IMG/VR virus record: IMGVR_UViG_3300017753_000096
Span: 1-24,422 of that record
Reading direction: 5' to 3' (one strand)
Length of the DNA stretch: 24,422 nt
Source: a virus
Part shown: positions 1-5,599 of the stretch, in pieces
How the letters are laid out: each line of letters begins with the position of its first letter
Position numbering within the stretch: position 1 is the first letter of the stretch
Program-made: the position numbers and the translations under genes
The notes under the pieces: generated by a model
Databases searched by the model: none
Seen by the model: the letters and a program-made list of their open reading frames with translations, nothing else
What the model was told of the DNA's origin: nothing

Positions 1-573
1 ATTCAAGAAAAAGACCCAACCTTTACTGAGGAAATGTATAGACAATATGCAACCTCGTATAATGCTAATGATTTATTAGGTTTGTTGGGGCATTATGGGA
101 CTTCAACCCCAAGTGTTGTTCCTTCTTTTAACAACTATTACCAAGATATTGGTGGAGGTTTTAACCCAGTTGATAACCTTACAATTCCTGGGGATACAAC
201 TTACACATTTTCATGGTATGTTGGTGATTCTTTTATTGGAGAAGGAGATATTATATTACTTGACATTTATAATGTAATAAATTGTGATGAGTATTTTTAT
301 ACAACCTTACAGGTTGAAACAGCTTATGGGGCGGTTTTTAAACGAGATATGTTGTGTTATTATCAATTTGTATCTGGATTAGCATTACCCCCATGTGAAT
401 GTCCTGAGGGGGTTGATTGTTCTTCCCCATTTAGTATATTTTCTCAGGAAACTTTCTACCCAGATGTGCCAGATTATTTCTACCAAACCCAATATGCCAC
501 TTGGGACTTAAACCAAGACAATTCTATTGATACTCTAGATCTTCTTCTTTTACTTAGTGGGTATGGGGGGTAA
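1..573 (+). CDS. C-terminal part of a secreted or structural protein with dockerin-like DLL..YG motifs (partial at 5' end)
   Basis: The frame is open from base 1 to the TAA at 571-573, so the gene starts upstream; the ATG at 34 is probably internal. About 190 residues are visible. Two related motifs bracket a beta-rich middle: QYAT followed by DLLGLLGHYG near the start, and QYAT, an acidic DLNQDNSID stretch, then DLLLLLSGYG at the very end. The second has the spacing of a calcium-binding dockerin/EF-hand-like loop, a motif also common near the C-termini of secreted Bacteroidota proteins. A Cys-containing segment (CECPEGVDC) lies between them. No enzyme motif is visible. It could be a tail-fibre or adhesion component, or another secreted surface protein like the one at 6970. 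A terminator follows immediately, so it ends a transcription unit. Function unknown. Confidence 0.75.
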   Translation: MQEKDPTFTEEMYRQYATSYNANDLLGLLGHYGTSTPSVVPSFNNYYQDIGGGFNPVDNLTIPGDTTYTFSWYVGDSFIGEGDIILLDIYNVINCDEYFYTTLQVETAYGAVFKRDMLCYYQFVSGLALPPCECPEGVDCSSPFSIFSQETFYPDVPDYFYQTQYATWDLNQDNSIDTLDLLLLLSGYGG

Positions 574-596
574 AATTTAAAATAATTTTACTTAGG

Positions 597-622
597 AGGT
601 TTGGTTTCTGCCAAACCTTTTT
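597..622 (+). terminator. Rho-independent terminator
   Basis: A perfect 8-bp stem AGGTTTGG / CCAAACCT with a 6-base loop (TTTCTG) runs directly into TTTTT. It lies 24 bases after the stop of the first gene. This is the clearest classical terminator at this end of the window and separates the first gene from the small-gene run. Confidence 0.8.
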
Positions 623-632
623 GTATCTTCAC
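601..632 (+). promoter_or_regulatory. Possible Bacteroidota-type promoter
   Basis: TTTG at 601-604 (with the preceding T) and TATCTTCAC at 624-632 are spaced by 19 bases. This resembles the Bacteroidota promoter pattern (TTTG near -33, TAnnTTTG near -7), with one mismatch in the second box. It would serve the small-gene operon that starts at 636. The first box lies inside the terminator hairpin, so terminator and promoter overlap. Weak evidence from one site only. Confidence 0.3.
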
Positions 633-635
633 GGT

Positions 636-782
636 ATGAAAATATTTAAACATTATTACGAGGCCGTAATGCATTGCGGTGAAAAGGGTGTTAAAGGATA
701 CCGAGTTAAAAAACATCAATCTCGCCCCAATACTACGTTTAATTGGTATGCAATTGATAAAAAAGGAAAACCAGTAAAATGA
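636..782 (+). CDS. Small basic hypothetical protein (48 aa)
   Basis: The frame runs ATG to TGA and encodes a 48-residue, Lys- and Tyr-rich protein beginning MKIFKHYYEAV. It is the first gene after the terminator and possible promoter. Its TGA overlaps the ATG of the next gene by 4 bases (ATGA at 779), which indicates translational coupling. No motif is recognised. A small host-takeover or early protein is plausible from position alone. Confidence 0.55.
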   Translation: MKIFKHYYEAVMHCGEKGVKGYRVKKHQSRPNTTFNWYAIDKKGKPVK

Positions 783-934
783 ATAGAGAAGAAACCAAAT
801 TAGCAATAAAACTTACGACTGAACAGCGGAAACAAGCTGACGTTATTGAGAAGTATTTATTGGATAACCATACAGACATATATTGTAGAACAAAAAGAAC
901 CCATATAAAAGAATGGGTATTAAAACAAAGATGA
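779..934 (+). CDS. Small charged hypothetical protein (51 aa)
   Basis: The 51-residue frame starts MNREETKLAIKL and ends VLKQR. It overlaps the previous gene by 4 bases and the next by 4 bases (ATGA at 931), so it is part of a coupled run. The composition is charged and probably helical, and LTTEQRKQADVIEKYL looks like an amphipathic helix. No family is recognised. The end of the frame is written in the A-rich linker TAAAACAAAGATGAG that recurs downstream. Confidence 0.6.
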   Translation: MNREETKLAIKLTTEQRKQADVIEKYLLDNHTDIYCRTKRTHIKEWVLKQR

Positions 935-1101
935 GTAAATTAGAACAGCACAGAAAAACTTGGCAAGGCAAAAGTGACGAGTGGATGTATGAAAGACTTG
1001 CTCTTGAATTAACACAAAAGGTTGAAGCAATACACAAGCTACTTGCAGAGAATAAGGAACTACGTTTAGAACTAAACCAAATGAAAGATGATAAAAGTTG
1101 A
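931..1101 (+). CDS. Small coiled-coil hypothetical protein (56 aa)
   Basis: The start at 931 is preferred over the in-frame ATG at 913. It sits in the ATGA junction with the upstream gene and is preceded by the same AAAACAAAG leader used by the later genes. The protein starts MSKLEQHRKTW and has a heptad-like C-terminal half (LELTQKVEAIHKLLAENKELRLEL) ending in a charged tail, so a short coiled coil is likely. It overlaps the next gene by 14 bases. Function unknown. Confidence 0.6.
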   Translation: MSKLEQHRKTWQGKSDEWMYERLALELTQKVEAIHKLLAENKELRLELNQMKDDKS

Positions 1102-1330
1102 TAAGTTTGATAAACTATTTCTATCTCAGATGCAAAGAGATGCATACACCTTTCATGTTGGTGACAATAACTGTAGGGATATTAAGGTTGGGGACGATAT
1201 TGAAATAGATGGTATGGTTGGCAAGGTGGAGTCCTTGGAATGGTTTGTAAAAATGTTTAATGGACTAGATGGTAAACCATTAAAAGGAGATAATGTAACA
1301 ATTTTAATAAACCAAAACAAAGATGAGTAG
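1088..1330 (+). CDS. Small hypothetical protein (80 aa), possible small beta-barrel
   Basis: The frame starts MIKVDKFDKLF and has alternating beta-type segments with a DDIEIDGMVGKVESLEW turn, suggestive of a small beta-barrel; no family is recognised. It starts inside the end of the preceding gene. Its last six residues, NQNKDE, are encoded by the linker repeat that also carries the ATG of the next gene at 1323. The next protein ends in the same six residues for the same reason. Confidence 0.65.
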   Translation: MIKVDKFDKLFLSQMQRDAYTFHVGDNNCRDIKVGDDIEIDGMVGKVESLEWFVKMFNGLDGKPLKGDNVTILINQNKDE

Positions 1331-1517
1331 AATCAAAATACAAGTACTAGACCCAACAGGTATTCCAATACATGAAATTGAAACAAAGTATCCGAGTGAC
1401 CAATTAGATAGATTTCTAAGTCAAAATAGGATAGTCATTATTAGTGATGAAGAGACAATTCATTATGTCTCAAAGGAACATAGATGGAATCCATTAAACC
1501 AAAACAAAGATGAGTAA
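1323..1517 (+). CDS. Small hypothetical protein (64 aa) ending NQNKDE
   Basis: The frame starts MSRIKIQVLDPTG, is predicted beta-rich in the first half (VLDPTGIPIHEIETKYPSDQ), and contains IVIISDEETIHYVSKEH. It overlaps the previous and the next gene by 8 bases each, with the linker repeat forming both junctions. Its last six residues match those of the preceding protein. No family is recognised. Confidence 0.65.
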   Translation: MSRIKIQVLDPTGIPIHEIETKYPSDQLDRFLSQNRIVIISDEETIHYVSKEHRWNPLNQNKDE

Positions 1518-1623
1518 GGAAAAACTTGTTGGTATGATATGTAAAAAGAGGTTGCAAACTCTTGAGGAGAACCACCCATTTTTTGGAATAAAGAAAGTCC
1601 TCACACCTAAATTCATTTTTTAA
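1510..1623 (+). CDS. Very small hypothetical protein (37 aa)
   Basis: The frame starts MSKEKLVGMICKKRL, is Lys-rich, and stops at the TAA of 1621-1623. Support comes from position: it starts exactly at the third copy of the linker (AAACCAAAACAAAGATGAG), and the next linker copy begins at its stop codon. No motif is recognised. It is short enough that a remnant of a former gene is also possible. Confidence 0.5.
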   Translation: MSKEKLVGMICKKRLQTLEENHPFFGIKKVLTPKFIF

Positions 1624-1634
1624 ACAAAACAAAG

Positions 1635-1766
1635 ATGAGTAAAGAAATAGAAAATATTTTATTTGATGTATATGAAAAGGGTGTAAAACAAGAAGATTGT
1701 GACCTAACAGGAGTATATGAGAAATTGATAAAACTATTAAACCAAAACAAAGATGAAACTACCTAA
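1635..1766 (+). CDS. Very small acidic hypothetical protein (43 aa)
   Basis: The frame starts MSKEIENILFDVYEKG and is mainly helical and acidic. Near its C-terminus it again contains NQNKDE (followed by TT), because it reads through the linker copy that starts the next gene at 1753; the overlap is 14 bases. The first four residues, MSKE, match those of the gene at 1510. Function unknown. Confidence 0.55.
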   Translation: MSKEIENILFDVYEKGVKQEDCDLTGVYEKLIKLLNQNKDETT

Positions 1767-1860
1767 ATGGAAATTAAAGTTAATGGAAGACTTAATCAAA
1801 GGTAAAGTTGCTTTAGTTAAAACTAGAATGGGTTATCAATATAAAACAAAACAAAGATGA
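1753..1860 (+). CDS. Very small basic hypothetical protein (35 aa)
   Basis: The frame starts MKLPKWKLKLMEDL and ends KTKQR*. It is strongly basic. Both ends are linker copies, and its TGA overlaps the next ATG by 4 bases. No motif is recognised. The tail KTKQR resembles that of the protein at 779 (LKQR), because both are encoded by the linker read in that frame. Confidence 0.5.
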   Translation: MKLPKWKLKLMEDLIKGKVALVKTRMGYQYKTKQR

Positions 1861-2027
1861 ATATAGAAAGATATAAAGAACTACGCCAACAATGGCTAGA
1901 CCGTTTTAGTGAAATGAATGCTTATGATATAGATTTGTTTTCTTTTATTAAAATGATGGGACACCCCCTTGTTTTTGACTCAGAGCTACGTGAACTTGCA
2001 AAACAAGCAGATAAAGATGATGAATAA
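1857..2027 (+). CDS. Small hypothetical protein (56 aa) upstream of thyX
   Basis: The frame starts MNIERYKELRQQWLDRF and ends KQADKDDE. It is helical, with one central hydrophobic stretch (DIDLFSFIKMMGHPLVF). It overlaps the preceding gene by 4 bases and the thyX start by about 11 bases, so thyX is probably translationally coupled to it. No family is recognised. Confidence 0.6.
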   Translation: MNIERYKELRQQWLDRFSEMNAYDIDLFSFIKMMGHPLVFDSELRELAKQADKDDE

Positions 2028-2637
2028 AGTAGAACTCTTAGGACATTACGGGTCAGATATAACTCATGCCCAATCAGCGTGGACATCCACTAGTAGAGAC
2101 TTAACCGAAGATAAACTAAGTCGAGTAGATAAACTACTTAATATGTTGGCTTCTGAGGGTCATCATACACCATTTGAAAAATCCTCACTTCACTTTTTAG
2201 TAACAGTAGATCAAGCAACCCATATCCACTTACTTAAACATAGAATTGGAGTATCAATTAATGGTGAGTCGGCTCGCTATAAAGAACTAAAAGAAGATAA
2301 AACTTACATCCCGGATGATTGGCCACGAGAGTGGGAAGAAAAACTCCTTGATCTTTCTCGGGTAACAAACATGGCATATCATGAGTGTATAGAAGCATTA
2401 GCTCCTGTGGTGGGTAGGAAACGAGCTAAAGAATCAGCACGTTTCTTTAAAATGTTTAATTCTCAAATTACAATGGATGTTACGTTTAATTGGAGATCAT
2501 TTTATCACTTCCAACAACTTAGAAACTCAGAACATGCTCAAATTGAGGTAAGAGAGTTAGCTCAAGAAATGTTAGATATTGTAAAGAATTTAGAAGGTAA
2601 CCCTTTTGAAAAAACTATTGAAGCATTTAAATTATGA
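2017..2637 (+). CDS. thyX: Flavin-dependent thymidylate synthase ThyX
   Basis: ThyX makes dTMP from dUMP with FAD, NADPH and methylene-tetrahydrofolate, supplying thymidine for phage DNA synthesis. The family signature RHR-x7-S appears as KHRIGVSINGES, so the first Arg is Lys, followed by ARY. Other family blocks are HHTPFEKSSLHF near the N-terminus and the C-terminal FNWRSFYHFQQLRNSEHAQIEVR region. The protein is about 206 aa, normal for the family. The ATG at 2017 (or 2020) fits the MNKVELLGHYG start and the junction pattern of this operon. An in-frame ATG at 1969 would add 16 unrelated residues inside the previous gene. The downstream gene overlaps by 4 bases. Confidence 0.95.
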   Translation: MMNKVELLGHYGSDITHAQSAWTSTSRDLTEDKLSRVDKLLNMLASEGHHTPFEKSSLHFLVTVDQATHIHLLKHRIGVSINGESARYKELKEDKTYIPDDWPREWEEKLLDLSRVTNMAYHECIEALAPVVGRKRAKESARFFKMFNSQITMDVTFNWRSFYHFQQLRNSEHAQIEVRELAQEMLDIVKNLEGNPFEKTIEAFKL

Positions 2638-2957
2638 GAGGAAGACCATCCACAGTACCCCCCGTGGCTAAATTAGATTATATTTTGGATTTTGACACTA
2701 TAACTTATACTTTTAAAAATGGTAGAATGGTTATGTCTGAAGTTAAAGATGATCCAAAAGACCCTCATGTAATATTGGAAAAATATGCAAAGAAGATTGA
2801 TAAACTAAAGGAACCTGTGTATATTAATGGGAGGAAAAAGAGAATAACTAAAGCAGATAAACTTGAATTGGGAAAACTCCAATCTAAGTATGATGAATTG
2901 CATTATAAGTTATGGCCTGAAGACAAACCAAAAAGAAAATATAAAAAGAATAAATGA
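2634..2957 (+). CDS. Small basic hypothetical protein (107 aa)
   Basis: It starts MRGRPSTVPPVAKLDYIL and overlaps thyX and the downstream VWA gene by 4 bases each, so the three are probably co-translated. The middle is charged and probably helical (HVILEKYAKKIDKLKEPVYI) and the C-terminus is strongly basic (DKPKRKYKKNK), which suggests nucleic-acid or protein binding. No family is recognised. Its tight coupling to the next gene hints that the two work together, but that is inference only. Confidence 0.7.
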   Translation: MRGRPSTVPPVAKLDYILDFDTITYTFKNGRMVMSEVKDDPKDPHVILEKYAKKIDKLKEPVYINGRKKRITKADKLELGKLQSKYDELHYKLWPEDKPKRKYKKNK

Positions 2958-4612
2958 CAGGATCACAATATTGGGCAGGTAATGATTTTTCTGCGTTTGA
3001 ATTAGTATCTTACCAACGTAGTATAGCAAATTTTATAGAAATTTTGACGGGGATTAATATCCCCGTTACTTATGCTACTAAAGGTGATTCAAAAACCGAT
3101 GGGAAGTCTGTAGTTATATCATCGGATATCAATAAAAACACACTAGATTCAGTGGTGGGGTTGGCTCTTCATGAAGCTTCCCACATTCTTTTAACAGATT
3201 TTGATCTTGTCCAACAATTTTCCACAAAAATATGCAAAATTACTAAAACTAACATGACCCATGATGATATTAAGTTATGTTTTATGTTATTTAATTTTGT
3301 AGAGGACAGGAGAATTGACCATTTTGTGTATTCTACATCACCTGGTTACAGAACATACTATGATAAGATGTACGAGAAGTATTTCTTTAGTGAAAGCGTT
3401 GATAACTTGCTTAGGGAATCATATAAAACCCCAACTAAGGACTCATATCTGTGTAGAATCATTAACCTTTTTAATAAAAACAACGATTTAAACACATTAC
3501 CTGCGTTAAAAGATGTATATAATGTGGTTGATATAACCAATATTGATCGTTTAAAATCCACAAGAGATTCGCTAGATATTGCGATAGAAATATATAATCT
3601 AATAAAACCTCATATTATAGAAAATGATGATAAGGTTACTGAAAATGAGAATTTAAAACAACAAGAGAATTTTATAAAGGGTCAAGTTAAAAAGAATAAT
3701 CTATCCAAAAAGAAACAACAACAAATACAAAAAATTGCTAAACTTAAGTTTAAAAGAAAAAGTATTGATGGTACTAATATCTTGGATCTTAAGTTAGACC
3801 ACAATTTATTAAAATCTGTTGGGTTGGGGTGTATTGATTTTAAACCATCCACACAGGAACAAAAAATATCACATATTAATGAAGGGGTTAGGTTAGGAAA
3901 AAGACTAACCAAAAAACTTCAATTATTAAATGATCCACAACAGGAAAAAGTTTCATACAAAACAAGAGGTCAATTAGATATTAAACGATTGCCCTTATAC
4001 TCATCTGAGAATAATATTTTCCATACTATAAGTCAACACCAAACACAACAAAATGATTTTCATCTAAGTGTGGATTTGAGTGGTAGTATGAAAGGTCCAA
4101 AGTTTGTAAGATCTTTAAAGTTAGCCGCTGCATTATGTTATTGTAGCCTAAAAATAAAAGATTTTAATTTTAGTTTATCTTTTAGAACCACGAACACTTA
4201 TGGAGAAGAAGCTATTCTAATAAATGCTTTTAATTCTAGAAAAAATTCTCTAAGAGACATTTATTTACTTAAGGGATTAGAACCACTAGGAGGAACACCC
4301 GAAGGAGTATTATTGGAACATGTTTCTAAAAAGCTACCTAAAAACAGCTATATATTCAGTATCACAGATGGGGCTCCTAATTACAAAAGTTCAGTTGTAG
4401 AATCTTCCATTCATACTAAAAAATGTGTAAGTCGGATAAATAAAGCGGGATATAAATTGGTTTCTTTCTTTGTTAAGGGAACCTATGATAAAGAATCTGC
4501 TTATAAGAATTTCGTTGAGACTTACAAGAAAAATGGACATTTTATTGATATAAATAATATAAATGAAGTGTCAAAATCCATCAATAGTATCCTATTAGAT
4601 AAGGTTTCTTAA
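2954..4612 (+). CDS. VWA-domain protein with N-terminal HExxH metallopeptidase-like domain
   Basis: The protein has 552 residues. The N-terminal part carries HEASH at residues 73-77 and VEDRRID at about 116-122; in VWA-linked predicted metallopeptidases an ED..R motif supplies the third zinc ligand. A Lys/Gln-rich middle (residues about 225-265) looks like a charged helix. The C-terminal VWA domain has a complete metal-binding MIDAS set: DLSGS at 374-378, T448 in LGGTPEG and D472 in ITDG. CobT and other VWA proteins of this kind usually work with a MoxR/CobS-type AAA+ ATPase, and T4-like marine phages can carry CobS/CobT-like genes. No such ATPase is visible in this window. The substrate is unknown. 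The gene is coupled to its upstream neighbour by a 4-base overlap. Confidence 0.8.
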   Translation: MTGSQYWAGNDFSAFELVSYQRSIANFIEILTGINIPVTYATKGDSKTDGKSVVISSDINKNTLDSVVGLALHEASHILLTDFDLVQQFSTKICKITKTNMTHDDIKLCFMLFNFVEDRRIDHFVYSTSPGYRTYYDKMYEKYFFSESVDNLLRESYKTPTKDSYLCRIINLFNKNNDLNTLPALKDVYNVVDITNIDRLKSTRDSLDIAIEIYNLIKPHIIENDDKVTENENLKQQENFIKGQVKKNNLSKKKQQQIQKIAKLKFKRKSIDGTNILDLKLDHNLLKSVGLGCIDFKPSTQEQKISHINEGVRLGKRLTKKLQLLNDPQQEKVSYKTRGQLDIKRLPLYSSENNIFHTISQHQTQQNDFHLSVDLSGSMKGPKFVRSLKLAAALCYCSLKIKDFNFSLSFRTTNTYGEEAILINAFNSRKNSLRDIYLLKGLEPLGGTPEGVLLEHVSKKLPKNSYIFSITDGAPNYKSSVVESSIHTKKCVSRINKAGYKLVSFFVKGTYDKESAYKNFVETYKKNGHFIDINNINEVSKSINSILLDKVS

Positions 4613-4652
4613 TTTTTTTCATATGTAGTATTGAAATTTTAATATTAATAAA

Positions 4653-4820
4653 ATGGATAAATACTCTATTATCGAAGCTTTAAATTCTATTATTGACGGT
4701 ATCGGGTACGAAGAAATATCTTTATTAGATACCCAACATCAACTAAAAGAATTAGTTGATGACATTAATGAAAGTCTAGAAGATGATTGGGACGGAGATT
4801 TTCTTAATGATTTTGAATAA
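4653..4820 (+). CDS. Small acidic hypothetical protein (55 aa)
   Basis: The frame starts MDKYSIIEALNSII and is very acidic at its C-terminus (SLEDDWDGDFLNDFE). It is preceded by an AT-rich leader ending ATTAATAAA, similar to leaders of other genes here, and is followed within 24 bases by the next gene. No family is recognised. The size and acidity are compatible with an inhibitor or adaptor, but nothing in the sequence proves that. Confidence 0.6.
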   Translation: MDKYSIIEALNSIIDGIGYEEISLLDTQHQLKELVDDINESLEDDWDGDFLNDFE

Positions 4821-4843
4821 TATCCATTACTAAATCTTATCTT

Positions 4844-5092
4844 ATGGCTCAAAAAAGAGTTAAAAAAACTACAAAAAAAGTAGCTGAAAAAGTATCAGCT
4901 GTAAAAAGAATAATCAACGCTGTAAAAGCTTGGTTATTAGCAAACGGGGTAGAAGGTATTCTTGGTGTTATTGCCGGGGTTGCCCTCTGGATTTTTGGTT
5001 ACAAAATTTATGCAGGTTTTGCATTTGGTGTGTTTGCCACACGTAACTGGGATTTTATAAAAGGATGGGTACTTAAATTATTAAACAAATAA
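4844..5092 (+). CDS. Small basic membrane protein (82 aa), possible holin
   Basis: The N-terminal 25 residues are Lys-rich and Ala/Val-containing (MAQKRVKKTTKKVAEKV), followed by an amphipathic stretch and one or two hydrophobic segments (about residues 36-52 and 54-66). The C-terminus is a short basic helix. The gene stands just upstream of a signal-peptide protein and of the candidate cell-wall enzyme at 5600, so holin-like membrane permeabilisation is one possibility. The strongly basic N-terminus is also compatible with a host-membrane or nucleoid-associated role. A hairpin follows its stop. Confidence 0.6.
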   Translation: MAQKRVKKTTKKVAEKVSAVKRIINAVKAWLLANGVEGILGVIAGVALWIFGYKIYAGFAFGVFATRNWDFIKGWVLKLLNK

Positions 5093-5115
5093 TATAGTGA
5101 TAAATTTATTTATTT

Positions 5116-5138
5116 GAGGGGCCTAGTGCCCCTCTTAT
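5116..5138 (+). terminator. Hairpin, probable terminator
   Basis: A perfect 7-bp GC-rich stem GAGGGGC / GCCCCTC with loop CTAGT is followed by TTATATT. The T-run is short, so termination may be partial. It stands 24 bases after the stop at 5092 and 20 or so bases before the start at 5159. A TTG codon at 5114 that would extend the next frame lies inside this hairpin and is not a likely start. Confidence 0.6.
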
Positions 5139-5158
5139 ATTCTCAAATACTCCTAAAA

Positions 5159-5509
5159 ATGAAATTAATTACTTTTATACTTATTTTTTGTAGCACTATA
5201 ACTACATACTCCCAATCCATTATGTCATTCTATGATAAAGAGCCATATGCTACTGTTGAAAGTAAAACAAAAAGACAAAAATGGGCTGATGTAGAAGTAA
5301 TTGCTGGGACTGTTTTGGTACTTGGGGGTACCTACCTTTATACACAAAATAAATTTCATACACAAGGTGCCTATATCCCCTGTTTTGTAATAGGGGGTGT
5401 TTTAACCATAGAAGGAAGCCGCATGTTGGTTTCTATAGGGTCTAAACAAGACAGATATATTACCAGATATGTAAGGAGAAAACAAAGATTTAATAAAAGG
5501 AAGAGATAA
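5159..5509 (+). CDS. Secreted or membrane hypothetical protein with signal peptide (116 aa)
   Basis: The ATG at 5159 begins a clear signal peptide (MKLITFILIFC, then STITTYSQS). A second hydrophobic segment (about residues 47-62, VIAGTVLVLGGTYLYT) and a third weaker one (IPCFVIGGVLTIEG) follow, and the tail is strongly basic (RYVRRKQRFNKRKR). It therefore probably sits in the inner membrane with its basic tail facing the cytoplasm, or is exported. No family is recognised. Location between a membrane protein and a candidate cell-wall enzyme suggests a link with lysis or envelope modification (inference). Confidence 0.65.
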   Translation: MKLITFILIFCSTITTYSQSIMSFYDKEPYATVESKTKRQKWADVEVIAGTVLVLGGTYLYTQNKFHTQGAYIPCFVIGGVLTIEGSRMLVSIGSKQDRYITRYVRRKQRFNKRKR

Positions 5510-5543
5510 ATTTTAAAGAATTAAGTTTTTGTGTATTTTTTAA

Positions 5544-5561
5544 TATTTATCATCAAAACGG
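5544..5561 (+). promoter_or_regulatory. AT-rich motif, possible phage promoter
   Basis: TATTTATCATCAAAACGG resembles the motif TATTTATAATAAAATACC found before the genes at 11907 and 20106. It is 56 bases upstream of the ATG at 5600 and is the most divergent and most distant copy. Confidence 0.3.
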
Positions 5562-5599
5562 TTTTACTTAAAATGTTTAATTAAAGGTAAAATCGAACT

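Larger units (their letters stand above)
921..1860 (+). repeat. Six-copy stop-start linker repeat (core AAACCAAAACAAAGATGA)
   Basis: Copies lie at 921-938 (short version), 1308-1329, 1495-1516, 1621-1641, 1738-1756 and 1842-1860. The copies at 1308 and 1495 are identical over 22 bases, the 1621 copy lacks one C, and the 1842 copy has one C-to-A change. Each carries the ATG of the downstream small gene and most carry the end of the upstream one. A degraded version (CAGATAAAGATGATGA) precedes thyX at 2017. The ORFs between copies are unrelated to each other. The copies therefore act as A-rich initiation regions and coupling junctions, and their identity makes them possible recombination sites for cassette exchange (inference). 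Confidence 0.8.

Noticed and set aside
593-600. TAGGAGGT as a Shine-Dalgarno site
   Set aside because: It is 36 bases from the next ATG and forms the left arm of the terminator stem. Other starts in the window lack such sites.
588-1145. Open frames on the minus strand (588-806 and 843-1145)
   Set aside because: They lie opposite a coupled run of + strand genes with a shared junction pattern, have no leader or neighbour on the minus strand, and show Phe/Leu/Ser-rich composition typical of shadows.
921-1860. Regularly recurring short repeats resembling a CRISPR array
   Set aside because: Intervals between copies are irregular (about 100 to 390 bases), the repeats are not palindromic, and the material between them is coding sequence whose starts and stops fall in the repeats.
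1969-2016. Longer thyX start at 1969
   Set aside because: It would add 16 residues unrelated to ThyX inside the preceding gene. The start at 2017/2020 fits the family N-terminus and the junction pattern of the operon.
5114-5158. TTG start extending the signal-peptide protein upstream
   Set aside because: The extension lies in a terminator hairpin and would hide the clear signal peptide that begins at 5159.
5159-5200. Lipoprotein signal (ILIFC) in the 116-aa protein
   Set aside because: Position -1 of the Cys is Phe and the residue after it gives no normal lipobox; a plain signal peptide ending in YSQS fits better.
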